From NCBI GenBank assembly GCA_946811695.1, contig OX328132.1, positions 58,522,197-58,586,196 on the forward strand: 64,000 bases of DNA, read 5' to 3'. The notes beneath the pieces were generated by a model. It did no database searches. It was not told the origin of the DNA and was given only the letters and a program-made list of their open reading frames with translations. Each line of letters begins with the position of its first letter. The stretch's first letter is position 1. Below are positions 1 to 11,000 of this stretch, in pieces. Source of the stretch: Gonocerus acuteangulatus (lineage: Eukaryota; Arthropoda; Insecta; Hemiptera; Coreidae). A program made the translations under genes and the position numbers.

Positions 1-145
1 TTAATTTAGTATCACAACCATGCCAAAAACATATAAATTATATGTAATTTCAATATAAGTCAATTGTTTCCAACTCTATCTTATTTACTATGATCCTTTC
101 TCCTGGTATATAATATGGTCTCAACACAATAAAAGGACAGATGGT

Positions 146-1890
146 AAGAAGTGGTTATTTTTTTTTTTTTATTTGTTTATTTAAAATCTGTACATAAATC
201 ATTTAGTACAATCGTCGAGTTTGTTGACACAGATATTACATAAGTTGATTATAATGGTAAAATTAAAACAAAATAAAAATAATGAGGTATTTGGAAGAAG
301 CCAACCATTGTTGGTACTTCCTAAGGTGGATAAACAAATGAATTAATGATCACTATGTGATCAGCTACGTTAGTTTATCTCGGGGCCACTGTCTTTTAAG
401 CCGCCGGGGAGGATTGTCTGGATGGGATTGGGAAGATAAGGATAGACCTTCAGGATTAGGATGGTTGGACAATTTGGAGTGGAACATTTGGAAACGGGTT
501 TTAGCAAGGTCAAGGACAAATGGGATGTTAAGGTCATTGTGAAGGGTTTTGTTGGATACATAGAAAGGGGCATTTACAATTTTGCGGAGGACTTTTGACT
601 GGAATGCCTGTATTCTGTTGATGTTGGATATTTTTGCAGTACCCCAGAGTTCAAGTCCGTATGTCCATATAGGTCGAATGATTGTTTTGTATATTGTAAG
701 TTTGTTCTGTGTCGTTAACTTAGACGAGGGTCCAAGAAGTCGTCTAAGTAATCCGTATCTTTTGTTCAGTTCTTGTCTTTTTAGTCTCGTTTGAGGGTTC
801 CATGTCAATCGGCTATCAAGGTATAATCCTAGATATCGAACCTCGTTGGATACTGGAAGTGGAGTGTTTTTTAGATAGACAGAAGGGCATGATCTCCGGT
901 TGAGAGTGAATGTAACCTGTTTACATTTTTCTGGATTGACTTTTATCCTCCACTTTTCGCTCCAATGTTCTATTGCGGTGAGATGTTCCTGCAGGTGTTG
1001 GGATGCAACTGAAGGTTCAGGAGAGATTGATAGGATGGCAGTATCATCTGCATAGGTTGTCAGTAGGGTTTGGGGGTGTGTGGGAATGTCCGCAGTGTAA
1101 AGAAGGAAAAGGAGAGGACCAATAATACTCCCTTGGGGGACTCCAGCATTAATGAAGAAGATTGGGGAAAAAGTTTTGCCTTGTTTGACTTGAAAGGATC
1201 TGTTTGATAGGTAAGATTTGAGGACTAGGAAATAGGTGTTGGGAAGTATTGGCTTTACTTTGTACAGTAATCCCGGGTGCCAAACCCGATCGAATGCTTG
1301 TGCAACGTCGAGAAAGGCACTCGTGCAAAAACTCTTACGTTCAAGCAAGGAGGAAATAGCATCTACAACACGTAAGCACTGTTGTATAGTGGAATGATGG
1401 GAGCGGAAGCCGAACTGATGGTTGGGAATTTTATTCGAGGATTCTATGATAGGGAGGATTCTTTTATAAAGGAGTTTTTCGAATATTTTAGACATTAATG
1501 GGAGGAGGCTGATAGGTCGGTAGGAAGATGGGCTGTCGGGTGGTTTGAAGGGTTTGGGAAAAACAATGACAATTGAGTGTTTCCAGGGATTGGGAAAATG
1601 GGTTGTTCTTACGATTGAGTTATACAGGTATGTGAGGAATATAATGGCCTTCTGGGGGAGGTTTTTGAGTATCGTGGAGGTGATTAGGTCATAACCAGGA
1701 GATTTCTTAGGAAGGTGTTTAATGATGTGTTTCACTTCAGACGGATGGAAAGCTTTGGGAGGGAAGGACAGAGGTAGAGGGGAATTCAGGTAGTCTTCGA
1801 TATCTTCATCATGGGAAGGGCTCGTTTCAGGATTAGGGGAAAATACTGAAGTTAGGTGAGTGGAGTGAAGGAGCGCCAAGAAGTGGTTAT
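146..1890 (-). mobile_element. 5'-truncated Jockey-type non-LTR retrotransposon with 13-bp target duplication
   Basis: The element body is about 159-1877, read on the minus strand, with its poly(A) tail visible as a T run at 159-170. The same 13 bases (AAGAAGTGGTTAT) flank it at 146-158 and 1878-1890, which is a textbook target-site duplication from target-primed reverse transcription. It is 5' truncated: endonuclease and ORF1 are absent and only the reverse-transcriptase half remains. It lies in the intron upstream of the first DDB1 exon in the window, antisense to that gene. The Jockey-clade assignment rests on the RT motifs and is an inference. Confidence 0.9.
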
Positions 1891-1900
1891 AAATCAACAT
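365..1900 (-). CDS. Reverse transcriptase fragment of the Jockey-type element
   Basis: Open frame of 511 codons without a stop. Reverse-transcriptase motifs appear in order: SYRPISLLP at about residues 126-134, HQFGFR near 161-166, FLDVAQAFD at 196-204, AGVPQGS at 252-258 and the catalytic YADD at 283-286, followed by thumb-like and C-terminal sequence. The protein would copy element RNA at a nicked target. The apparent start codon at 1898-1900 lies outside the element: the 13-bp target duplication ends at 1878 and roughly the first eight residues are host flank. The true start is therefore lost by truncation and this is a retrotransposon fragment, not a host gene. No frameshift is seen, so the insertion looks fairly young. 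Confidence 0.88.
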   Translation of the reverse strand: MLIYNHFLALLHSTHLTSVFSPNPETSPSHDEDIEDYLNSPLPLSFPPKAFHPSEVKHIIKHLPKKSPGYDLITSTILKNLPQKAIIFLTYLYNSIVRTTHFPNPWKHSIVIVFPKPFKPPDSPSSYRPISLLPLMSKIFEKLLYKRILPIIESSNKIPNHQFGFRSHHSTIQQCLRVVDAISSLLERKSFCTSAFLDVAQAFDRVWHPGLLYKVKPILPNTYFLVLKSYLSNRSFQVKQGKTFSPIFFINAGVPQGSIIGPLLFLLYTADIPTHPQTLLTTYADDTAILSISPEPSVASQHLQEHLTAIEHWSEKWRIKVNPEKCKQVTFTLNRRSCPSVYLKNTPLPVSNEVRYLGLYLDSRLTWNPQTRLKRQELNKRYGLLRRLLGPSSKLTTQNKLTIYKTIIRPIWTYGLELWGTAKISNINRIQAFQSKVLRKIVNAPFYVSNKTLHNDLNIPFVLDLAKTRFQMFHSKLSNHPNPEGLSLSSQSHPDNPPRRLKRQWPRDKLT

Positions 1901-2151
1901 TTCTCATGCCTTTTCTTTCAGGAAATGTTATTAAATAAAAGTAATTATTCACACTAAATAAGTAATAGTTTTATTCACAAATCCATATGTGGTGAATTTG
2001 GTAATATTTAAATGAACCCTGAGATTTAATGAAAATGTAATAAGAACTTTTCGAGTCAGTTTTTCTCTAAAAATTTTAAATATAATTCATTTTCTTTTTC
2101 TTTTTAAATCTTATCACACCAAAAACACCTCAATATATCATTATATAATAT

Positions 2152-2472
2152 GGGGGGTGAGTTTAGCTCAGTGGTAGAGCACTCAACTAATGAACTAGAG
2201 GACCCAGGTTCAAAACCCGAGTGTGCACTAAAGATTTTTTCTTCTAGTGTCATCGTTCGAGGGTTGGATTTGAGGTCCCAGATTGTCCCTAGGCTCAACC
2301 AGCCTTTAATTAATGAATGAATTAATTAATGGGTATCTGCAAAGAGAAAAATCAGTTGGCCGGAGCATAGTACTGACCTCACTATCTCCCTATTGTGCAG
2401 TATGGTCAAGAATCAGATACCTCTACGTTATCTGCCCCTCTGGGCCCTTACTGGCCTGTTATGGGACTGATT

Positions 2473-2478
<6 letters not shown>
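2152..2478 (+). mobile_element. tRNA-derived SINE, family B, copy 1
   Basis: The 5' end resembles a tRNA gene, with a box-A-like TAGCTCAGTGG near 2164 and a box-B-like GGTTCAAAACC near 2208, followed by a shared body of about 250 bases ending in GGGACTGATT. The same body occurs on the minus strand at 10081-10435 and about 51752-52055. Its 3' end runs straight into a (TA)n block instead of poly(A). The family is recognised by internal comparison; I cannot attach a published name. Functional tRNA is unlikely because the acceptor stem does not close. Confidence 0.75.

Positions 2479-2519
<41 letters not shown>
2479..2519. repeat. (TA)n microsatellite at the 3' end of a SINE
   Basis: Uninterrupted TA dinucleotides immediately following the SINE B body. 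Confidence 0.95.
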
Positions 2520-2523
<4 letters not shown>

Positions 2524-3357
2524 TTATATAAAATTCTCTGGTCACAGTGTTTGTAACACAACTTCTCTGAAACGGCTTAACTTATTTTTATGTAATTTTT
2601 TGTGTTGATTTGGTAGATCTGAGGATAGGTTGTAAACTGTTTTTCATACCACTGAGTAATAAGGGTGGTCCCCCCAAAAACGATTATTTTTATTTTTTGG
2701 ACAACATTTTTATTTTTTTAAGGTTTGGCATTAAAATACATATAACCCTAAATTTTCACTCTTCTACCAGCAATCCTCATTTTTAAATAGCGATATTAGT
2801 AACTTAATAATTTTAACAGATAACTGATCAATTATCCCCGCCTGGCGTCTACCGGCGTCAATTCTTCACTAAACAGCACGCTCTAAGGGTGAGAACGAAG
2901 CTTGTCTCCGTCTTTTACACACAATAAGTTTTCTCTTACTCCTTACTTAGTTTTTGGTCATTTTTATTCGCACAGATATGCTAATTGAATTCAAACACGC
3001 ACAATTTACAATTAGATTGGCATTCGCAATGACAATTAATTAGTCGCAATGCCAAACGATGTCTATTTCTGGCATAGATTTGGGCACACCTTGTTTTCAC
3101 ACGGACAATTATACATGGCATATTCTCGCGTGGATAAACCATCCAGTTTGTTTGTGTGGGCTAAATACTCTATCTTCCAGTTGCTAGATTTTAAGGGGCC
3201 CTTAGGACCAGGAGGAGTAAGAAACCTCTCCTGATTTTTTCACTTGTAAAATGCTAGGATCGCCCTTTTGAAAAGGTAGCTTGAACAAATTCTTTTCTCT
3301 TCTTCACAAGTGTTGAAATTATGTTTTGTAATATATATCCCCCCCCCCCAAAGAATA

Positions 3358-3861
3358 ACGTTGAAAAAAAGAGACCAAAGTGCTAATAGCCTCTGCAGTA
3401 GATGCTCAAAAAAAAAAAAAAAAAAAAAAACGAGACCAAGTTCCAGGCCCCTCCCTGAAACAGTTTGCCTATGAAAGTTATGATATCATAGTATTGGGTC
3501 AATTTTTAGGCTCTCAATACCTTGTCAAGAACCTAATATAACCCTCTCACTTATTGTGCATTTCCATCTTGGTCAGTTCTCATTAAATTATGACCTTTTT
3601 AACTTACATAAAGTTTCAACAATCTCGATCATTTTAAGGGCCTGAATCTATACATGCCAGAAATTTTATAATATATCTGATCATCATAGCCATCATTTAA
3701 CAAAAACTGGCCAATTAGGAAATGTACAAATAAGTGAGAGGCTTTTATTAGGTTCTTCACAAGACATTAAGTGCCTAAAACTTGGCCCAATACTATGATA
3801 TAACTTTCATAAGCAAACTTTTTTTGGGAGAGGCCTGGAACTTGGCCTCTTTTTTCAACGT
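3358..3861. mobile_element. Foldback MITE with about 170-bp inverted arms
   Basis: The left end (ACGTTGAAAAAAAGAGACC) and right end are inverted copies, and the similarity continues inward through GAGAGGCTTTTATTAGG-type sequence to give arms of roughly 170 bases. A TA flanks each end (3356-3357 and 3862-3863), consistent with a Tc1/mariner-type duplication. There is no coding capacity. A 23-base A run interrupts the left arm at about 3408-3430. Confidence 0.7.
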
Positions 3862-4509
3862 TAGTTTTTTTGGTGGGATATCAATACTTTTTGTACGTGA
3901 ATTTTGAGTTGGCGCCATCGATGTTTGGCTTGAGGAGGATGACATGGGGACATGACGATTGTTAGTTTGTCGGGTATTTTTGTGTGTATACAAAAAGCTC
4001 CAAGGAAAGGTCCCAAATAATCTTTTCTGTCTTTTTGGATTTTTCTCTTTAGTTTTAGGTTCTCCATACCGAGGCGATTCATTTGATATCCCACATGATG
4101 GATTTCCGAAGGAACAACAAGTACGAAATGCCCCCCAGGGAGTGGAGTCAAACTCCACTTTTCAGGATTTTTCGATTTTTTTCTTTTAATAACACCCTTA
4201 TCTATCATCCTGCGAAATTTTAAGTCTTTAGCTTTTCGGGCAGTGCCTAATGATTGTTATGAGTGGGTCAGTGAGTTGTAGAAATTCCGATATTCCATTG
4301 TCTATATTTTAAAAGTGCTTCTATATAGAATTATGAAACTTTCCGATTTCACTCACATCTATTAGTATAATACCTATGTAAAACTTCATAAGTTTATCTT
4401 TAACTGGTTCAAAGTTATGAGAGGGTAAAAATCAGCTCTAGTACTTCGTGCAATATACACACAGTGTGCGTAGGCCGCAACTTGGCCTGGCTGCGTGCGC
4501 CTAAATATA
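3862..4509. other. Intronic sequence without recognised features
   Basis: Short open frames on both strands here have no recognisable domain and read into neighbouring repeats. Nothing else is seen. Confidence 0.5.
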
Positions 4510-4879
4510 CAGGGTGTCCTCCAAAAAAATGGCAAAACTTAGGGAATCGGTACAGGGTGGGAAAAGAAAGAAAAAATTCCTTTGTTTCTGAGAAAAACCC
4601 AAAAATCCAAAACACAATTTTGAAAATAAAATTAACTATACAAAAAACATGAAAACTATATGATTAATCTTCCACCCCCTCTACCCACCCACCTCTCCCC
4701 CCCACAAAAACTCTTCGTGGTTGAAAAAAATTAGCTAATGCCATGTAAAGCTGCTAGTTCAACATAATTTAAAATAGCTACTTTCCTTCGGAGGAAAACC
4801 AAGCAAAAACAAGATATATGCCTTTTTTTTCATTCTGCATCGATTCCCAAAGTCTTGTCATTTATTTTGTGACACCCTG
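4510..4879. mobile_element. Small CAGGGTGTC-type MITE
   Basis: The termini CAGGGTGTCCTCC and the inverse complement of GTGACACCCTG are imperfect inverted repeats and each is bordered by TA (4508-4509, 4880-4881). The 370-bp body has no coding frame. Inverted subterminal similarity continues (GGCAAAACTTAGGGAATCG versus GACAAGACTTTGGGAATCG). It ends 140 bases before a DDB1 exon. Confidence 0.75.
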
Positions 4880-5019
4880 TATATTAATATGAATCCCATT
4901 TCCAAAATATAGAATAGATTATTTTCACAATATGAGTAGCATACTTTCATTTATTTTCTCTCTTATTTTTCATCAGCATACTTTCTTTATTCACCTCATT
5001 GACATTCTTTTGTTTTTAG

Positions 5020-8000
5020 GAGCACTAAAAGAAGGTTCATTACGAATTATTCGAAATGGAATCGGAATTCAAGAGCAGGCTACTATTGAATTGGCAGGAA
5101 TAAAAGGTATTTGGGCATTAAATGTCCGATCTCATTCTGGGTTGGATAATACAATTGTTCTTTCGTTTGTGGGCCATACCAGGTATTAATTATATATTAC
5201 TTCTTTTAACAAAGTACTCTCTTGAATATATGTTCTTATATTTCTTTTATTTTTACAGAATCCTCTCCCTGAATGGGGATGAAGTTGAAGAAACTGAAAT
5301 TTTTGGCTTTCAATCAGAACAGCAGACTATGTATTGTGGAAATGTGGATGAATCATGTCTTTTGCAGGTTGTACCAAGTGCAGTTAGACTTATCTCCTTA
5401 GCACCAAAAGAGGAAGTTTTAAGGTAGAAGAAGAAATGACTTTTCCTAAATATTTTTCTCATTGTATTGGTTTTATTTCTTTTTTCTTCTTTTTTTCAGT
5501 GAATGGAGGCCTCCATCTGGCAGAAGCATCAGTGTTGTATCTTCTAATAATTTTCAAATTGTATGTGCATCTGGTAGTGACCTTTACTATCTTGAAATTT
5601 GTAGCAGTGAAATAGTCGAAAAAAAGTAAACAATTTTTTGATAACTTTTTTTATGTATTGTCTATTGTATGCATTATTTCTAATTATTTTACTTCTGAAG
5701 ATATCGAATGCTGGATTTTGAAGTTTCATGCCTTGATATTACTCCTATGCCTGATGAAGTTCAGTCAGAGTATATAGCAATTGGGCTTTGGAATGATATG
5801 TCTGCTAGAATATTGAGAGCCCCTTCTCTTGATGAAGTTCATAAAGAATACTTAGGAGGAGGTACCAAAATGAGTTTTTGATTGACATTTCATAGTCATT
5901 GTTATTCATACTCATCTTTTTTTTTTGTTTAGAAATTATTTCAAGATCCATATTGTTTGCATCATTTGAACAAATGAATTATGTTCTCTGTGCGTTGGGA
6001 GATGGTTCAATGTTTTACTTCACTTTCAATAGATCTACTGGACAGTTATCTGAAAAAAAGAGAGTAAGCATTATTTTTATGCTTTATGTTTATAGATGAG
6101 TTGTCAATGTATTCATGTGTTTTATTTTTATTGATTTTTAGGTCACTCTGGGCACACAGCCAATTGTTCTGAGGTCTTTTCGCTCAATGGCCACAACTAA
6201 TGTTTTTGCTTGTTCTGATAGGCCAACAGTTATATATTCTTCAAATCACAAACTTGTGTTTTCTAATGTAAATCTGAAAGAAGTTAATTATATGTGCTCA
6301 TTAAATACTGATGCTTATCCTGATAGGTGAGTTTTATTATTAAAATTATCAGGTAATATATGGGATGGTCACAGGGAATGAGTTGGTAAGTCAAAAAATG
6401 GGCAAAACGACTTACTGGCCCTACGATTATCTCCAGACACTTATGGGTAGTGTAAAGAAGTCACTATCTCACAGCCTTGATTGTTTGTGACATAAAAATA
6501 TGTGGGTTTCTTTGCATCTCCTAAAATAGCATGTTTTCTTTGTAAAATTCTCTCTTAAAGGGCTGCTCTGAAAAGTTGAGATTTTGAACTTTCCAATTTA
6601 TTCCCTGAGACCATCCATATATTTAATGATCTTCATCTAAGAATACCATTGATTAAAATTCAATTATTGGGGATTTCTATTGAACATTTCAAAAGAAATG
6701 CATTGAAACTGGAAATTTAATCATTGTTATTGTTCAAACATTGTACCTTTTTTTTTTTTTTTTTTTTTTTTAGTGTTAATAAACAAATGTATTCCTAATG
6801 TGTTTTTGATGTGTGTACTGTTTATGGCTGAAAATCAATAGAAATGTTAAATGGGCTTAAAAAATAGTAATAGGAACTAAAAGTGTGTTCACATCTGCGA
6901 CTCTTATCATTATTCTCTTTGTTGTCCAAATAAGGTGCTTTACTTCAGGATGTATCTGGCTTAACACATTCGCTGCCCCTGTAAATTACGTATTCTGGCA
7001 CCAGTGCCCACGTCAAGAGGCAATGGTGGTCAGACGTGCCATTTTGAGAACATATTGAACTTATAGTTACAAAAAATATGCAGCTCAGGTTATAGAGAGT
7101 TTTACTATGAGAGAATGGATCCGATGAACTACAAATATTCAAGAATCTTTCATGTATCCACGCCATCCATCCATCCCAAAATCCAAATCTTTCCTAATTT
7201 GAACCATAGTTCTCTTTTTCAGCTTAGCATTGGCTACTGATTCCTTGGTTGCAATCGGCACTATTGATGAAATTCAAAAACTTCATATACGATCAGTACC
7301 TCTTGGTGAGGCTCCAAGACGAATAGCTTATCAAGAATCATCTCAGGTAATGAAAAGAAATTATTCAATATAAGAAAAAATGTTTTCTCCATGTTTTCTT
7401 AATTAGTGTTTTATTGTTTCCAGACTTTTGGTGTCATTTCGTCAAGATTAGATGTTCAAGAGCCTACTGGTTTAGCAGTTGTCAGGGAGTGTGCCAGTAC
7501 TCGAGCCCAACATACAACCAATTCTCTGCAAACTTCAGTCCAATTAGCTAAAGCATCAGGTCCAAATCAACCTCCAGAATATGGGATAGAAGTAGAAGTT
7601 CATCACTTTCTTCTTCTTGATCAGCATACTTTTGAAAGTAAGTTGTTTTCTTATTCAACCCTTTTTTTTCTTCAAATTTTGATTAGATTTTGCAATTATA
7701 ATTAGTTTTGTATAGTTCATTACCCCTTTAGAAACTAAATAGCGTATGTGTTTTGCGAGCCGTGTGACAGACTCCCGGCCAGCTGCTGTGTCCATTGAAC
7801 TGAATAAATTTTTACCTTATTCAAGTTACTTTTTCTTCTTGTATATTTATTTTTTAAAATTAAAACCATTCTTTTTCATTTGGACTTTAGACAGATTGCT
7901 ATCTCTTTGACAAAAATTAAAAGAAAGTTAGGTTCTGATTATTCTTTATTAACAGACGTGATAAATTCACATGATAATCTCTATCGGACTTAGCTGCTAG

Positions 8001-11000
8001 TGCCTAGTAATTCTTCCGTGTACACTTTTCTAAACATCTTCACAACAGTGTAGAATGAATTAAAAAGTAACTTAATTGTATAATACCAGAATATGGTGCT
8101 AATGACCTTGCAGTCGGAGCACCTATAATTAAAAAAAAAAAAAATACCAGAATACAGACTGAAAGTTTAACTGCAAACGACAAAGGTAGGTACAGAATAG
8201 TTTTTGGTATGCATGGTAGTTCATTCATACCAAAAACCAAGTTCTAATTAACCACTTCACCGCTACTCCCTCATTGGCACGTCCTGACAAAGACGTTCTT
8301 ACCACACTACTCCCTTACTAGTGCGGGCTGGACTTCAAGGTTGTATTTTATCTCTTAAAACATAATTCTCCCAATTCCTAGGGGCTTTTTCTTGTTATTC
8401 TATTGTTGTAGTAGTTCACCAGTATATAGCACTTGATGTATGACTTACTCCTTTCTTCTCTATGAGGTCTATGCTCTCAATACAACCTGTCAAACCATTG
8501 TCAACCATTTTTACCTGATTTTGCAACTTGCTCTTCCTTACAGAAATATTATTCCTTGAGTTGTCTGTACATACATGAAAAATCAATCGTACTTCCAAGA
8601 TTTAAAAGTAAAATAAAACCCTTGCAAAGTGCTAATCATAGTTCAACCATAGAACTTTTTCCATCATGTCTAAAAATAAAAAAAACTCAACCCGGTACTT
8701 ACGGTACTCAATCCCTATCTTCTTACGTAAGAATTGGACACACTATCTACTTTTTCATGAGGAGTTAATCTCTCATGAATAGTGTGTTCAATAGTGTTGT
8801 AATGCTTCATTGTATTCAAACGTAATAAATTAAAAATAGTCTACTTTATTAAATTTATTCCCAAGCATGTGCTATTCCTCCATTGGATCTCTTCAGAGGC
8901 TATAGCAAATAATTGGAACAAAACCATGAAAAGTGCTATGAATTAATTACTTTTAGAACGCATAGTAATATAACCCTTTAGACATGTCCTCACTCTTAAC
9001 TTATTAGTCTCTATTCGTTATTGATAGCCATATTGAATTATGTTTGTTCTATTTATAGGTGATAATATAAATTTGTTTTCTAAATTCTTGTCTAGTGTTG
9101 AAGAAAAATGTTTTAATTTTTGGCTTTTATATTTGAATTTCAAGTAGTTTTATATTGCTTCCTAAGTATTTATATGTTTAGAAATACAAAAGTGATGTTA
9201 CCTTAATTTTTATTAGTGCTTCAAAAATGGAATAGATTTATTAATTTTTTTTTTTTTTTTTTTAAATATTTTTAGTAATTCATGCCCATCAAATGATGCA
9301 AACTGAGTACTGTTTGAGTTTAATAACAGCCAAGCTTGGAGATGATGGTAGCCATTACTATATAGTAGGCACTGCAGTTGTGAACCCTGATGAAAGTGAA
9401 CCAAAGCAAGGGCGAATAATCATGTTTAATGTTGAGGATGGAAAATTACACCAAGTTGCTGAGAAGGAAATTAAGGGAGCTTGCTATTCATTAGCTGAGT
9501 TTAATGGAAAACTCTTAGCTTCCATTAATAGTACAGTGAGTTGTATATAACTGTTTTTGTCATATTGATTTCAAAGCAAACTCAACATCTTAAGTAATAT
9601 AACCAATGTAAAATTCAGTAAAAAAAAACAAAAAACAAATAAAAAAAACAAAAGTTTCTTAAATCCAATTGCTCTTTAAAAAATATACATCCTGAATAAA
9701 GGACACAACTCCAAGATGCAGAGTTTAAAAATATTGAAAATATGATCAATGCAAATCCCTGCAGGATATTGAATATTGCCATTTGGAAGGAGCTTCTGGA
9801 CAACAATTATCCTGTAGGAATGGATTTTTTTCATAATGGTTTGAAGGCTTTGAGAAGAAATTCCAAGTGCTTGTGTAAGGGGTCTCTTTAAACATCATGG
9901 GCTCTTCTCAACTGAACTTGGATTTACCACTCTGTACAATAATCGTAATACACCAATAATTTTGTATATACACCAATTTCAGTCAATTGTTTTTAATTTT
10001 TATGAAGAACTTATTAAACAAATTACGTACAAACACGCTCCGTTTCTACTATTTAGAAAATTGCCACTCTGAGTTATTAAAAAAAAAAAAAAAAAAAAAA
10101 AAAATCAGTCCCGTAACAGGCCACAAGGGCCCAGAGGGGCAGATACTGTAGAGGTATCTGATTCTTGACCATACGGCACACTAGGGAGATAGTGTGGTCA
10201 ACACTATGCTCCGGCCGCCTGATTTTCCCCTTGGCTGCTTCGACTGCTAGAGTCATTAGCACCCAAGGTACCCATTATTAATTAAAGGCTGGGTGAGCCT
10301 AGGGACGATCTGGGACCCCAAATACAACCCTCGAACGGCAGCACTAGAAGAAAAAATCTTTAGTGCACGCTCGGGTTTTGAACCTGGTCCTCCAGTTCAT
10401 TAGTCGAGTGCTCTACCACTGAGCTAACCTCGTCCCCACTCTGAGTTATTAAGGTAATTAAAACTCCATTAACATACTATTTGCACGAGAAATCGAAGGG
10501 TAGGTGCACAGATGATCGGGTTGTAGGTAGTTGTAATTGCCCAGTTAACTTAGTACTCTCGGGAATCTCCTATAGAGATTGGCTCTTTTGCCCAAGTATT
10601 GTAATAAACTGGTTAATATATTCACATGCCTGTCTGTCATAAACATATATGTTTATTAAAATAGGAGAAATATCCCTGATTTCTAATAAATTATAGAAAA
10701 TAACTAGAATCAAAGATGTGGAGTGGATCAAAAATATACAATCCTAGGAAGGATTGCCCGAATTTATCTAAACTTGTTACTGGAGAGGCTGGGTCATATG
10801 GATTAACTCTATTGCCTACTCAAGGGCATGACTTCCTGCCTCTGCACCATGTTCTGGTGGTTCCCTGGGAACAGCCAGTGCAGCTAATTTTCATATCGTT
10901 TTTGCTTTCATGGCTCTGTTTTTACACACATTGAGCATTTCAAAAGCATAAGCTCTATTATTATGGTTCTCAGGAAATTCGTTTTTTAAAATTCCAAAGT

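Noticed and set aside
2164..2225. tRNA gene-like sequence (also near 10425, 32580, 46800, 47470, 48400, 49826)
   Set aside because: Each is the head of a repeated SINE with degenerate stems and a shared non-tRNA body, so functional tRNA genes are not supported.
3793..4208. Overlapping 121- and 115-codon minus-strand frames
   Set aside because: They overlap each other in different frames and run into foldback MITE sequence, with no domain.
1..5019. Further upstream DDB1 exons
   Set aside because: Looked for the segment preceding KEGSLRII with an acceptor and donor on the plus strand; nothing in frame or similar was seen.
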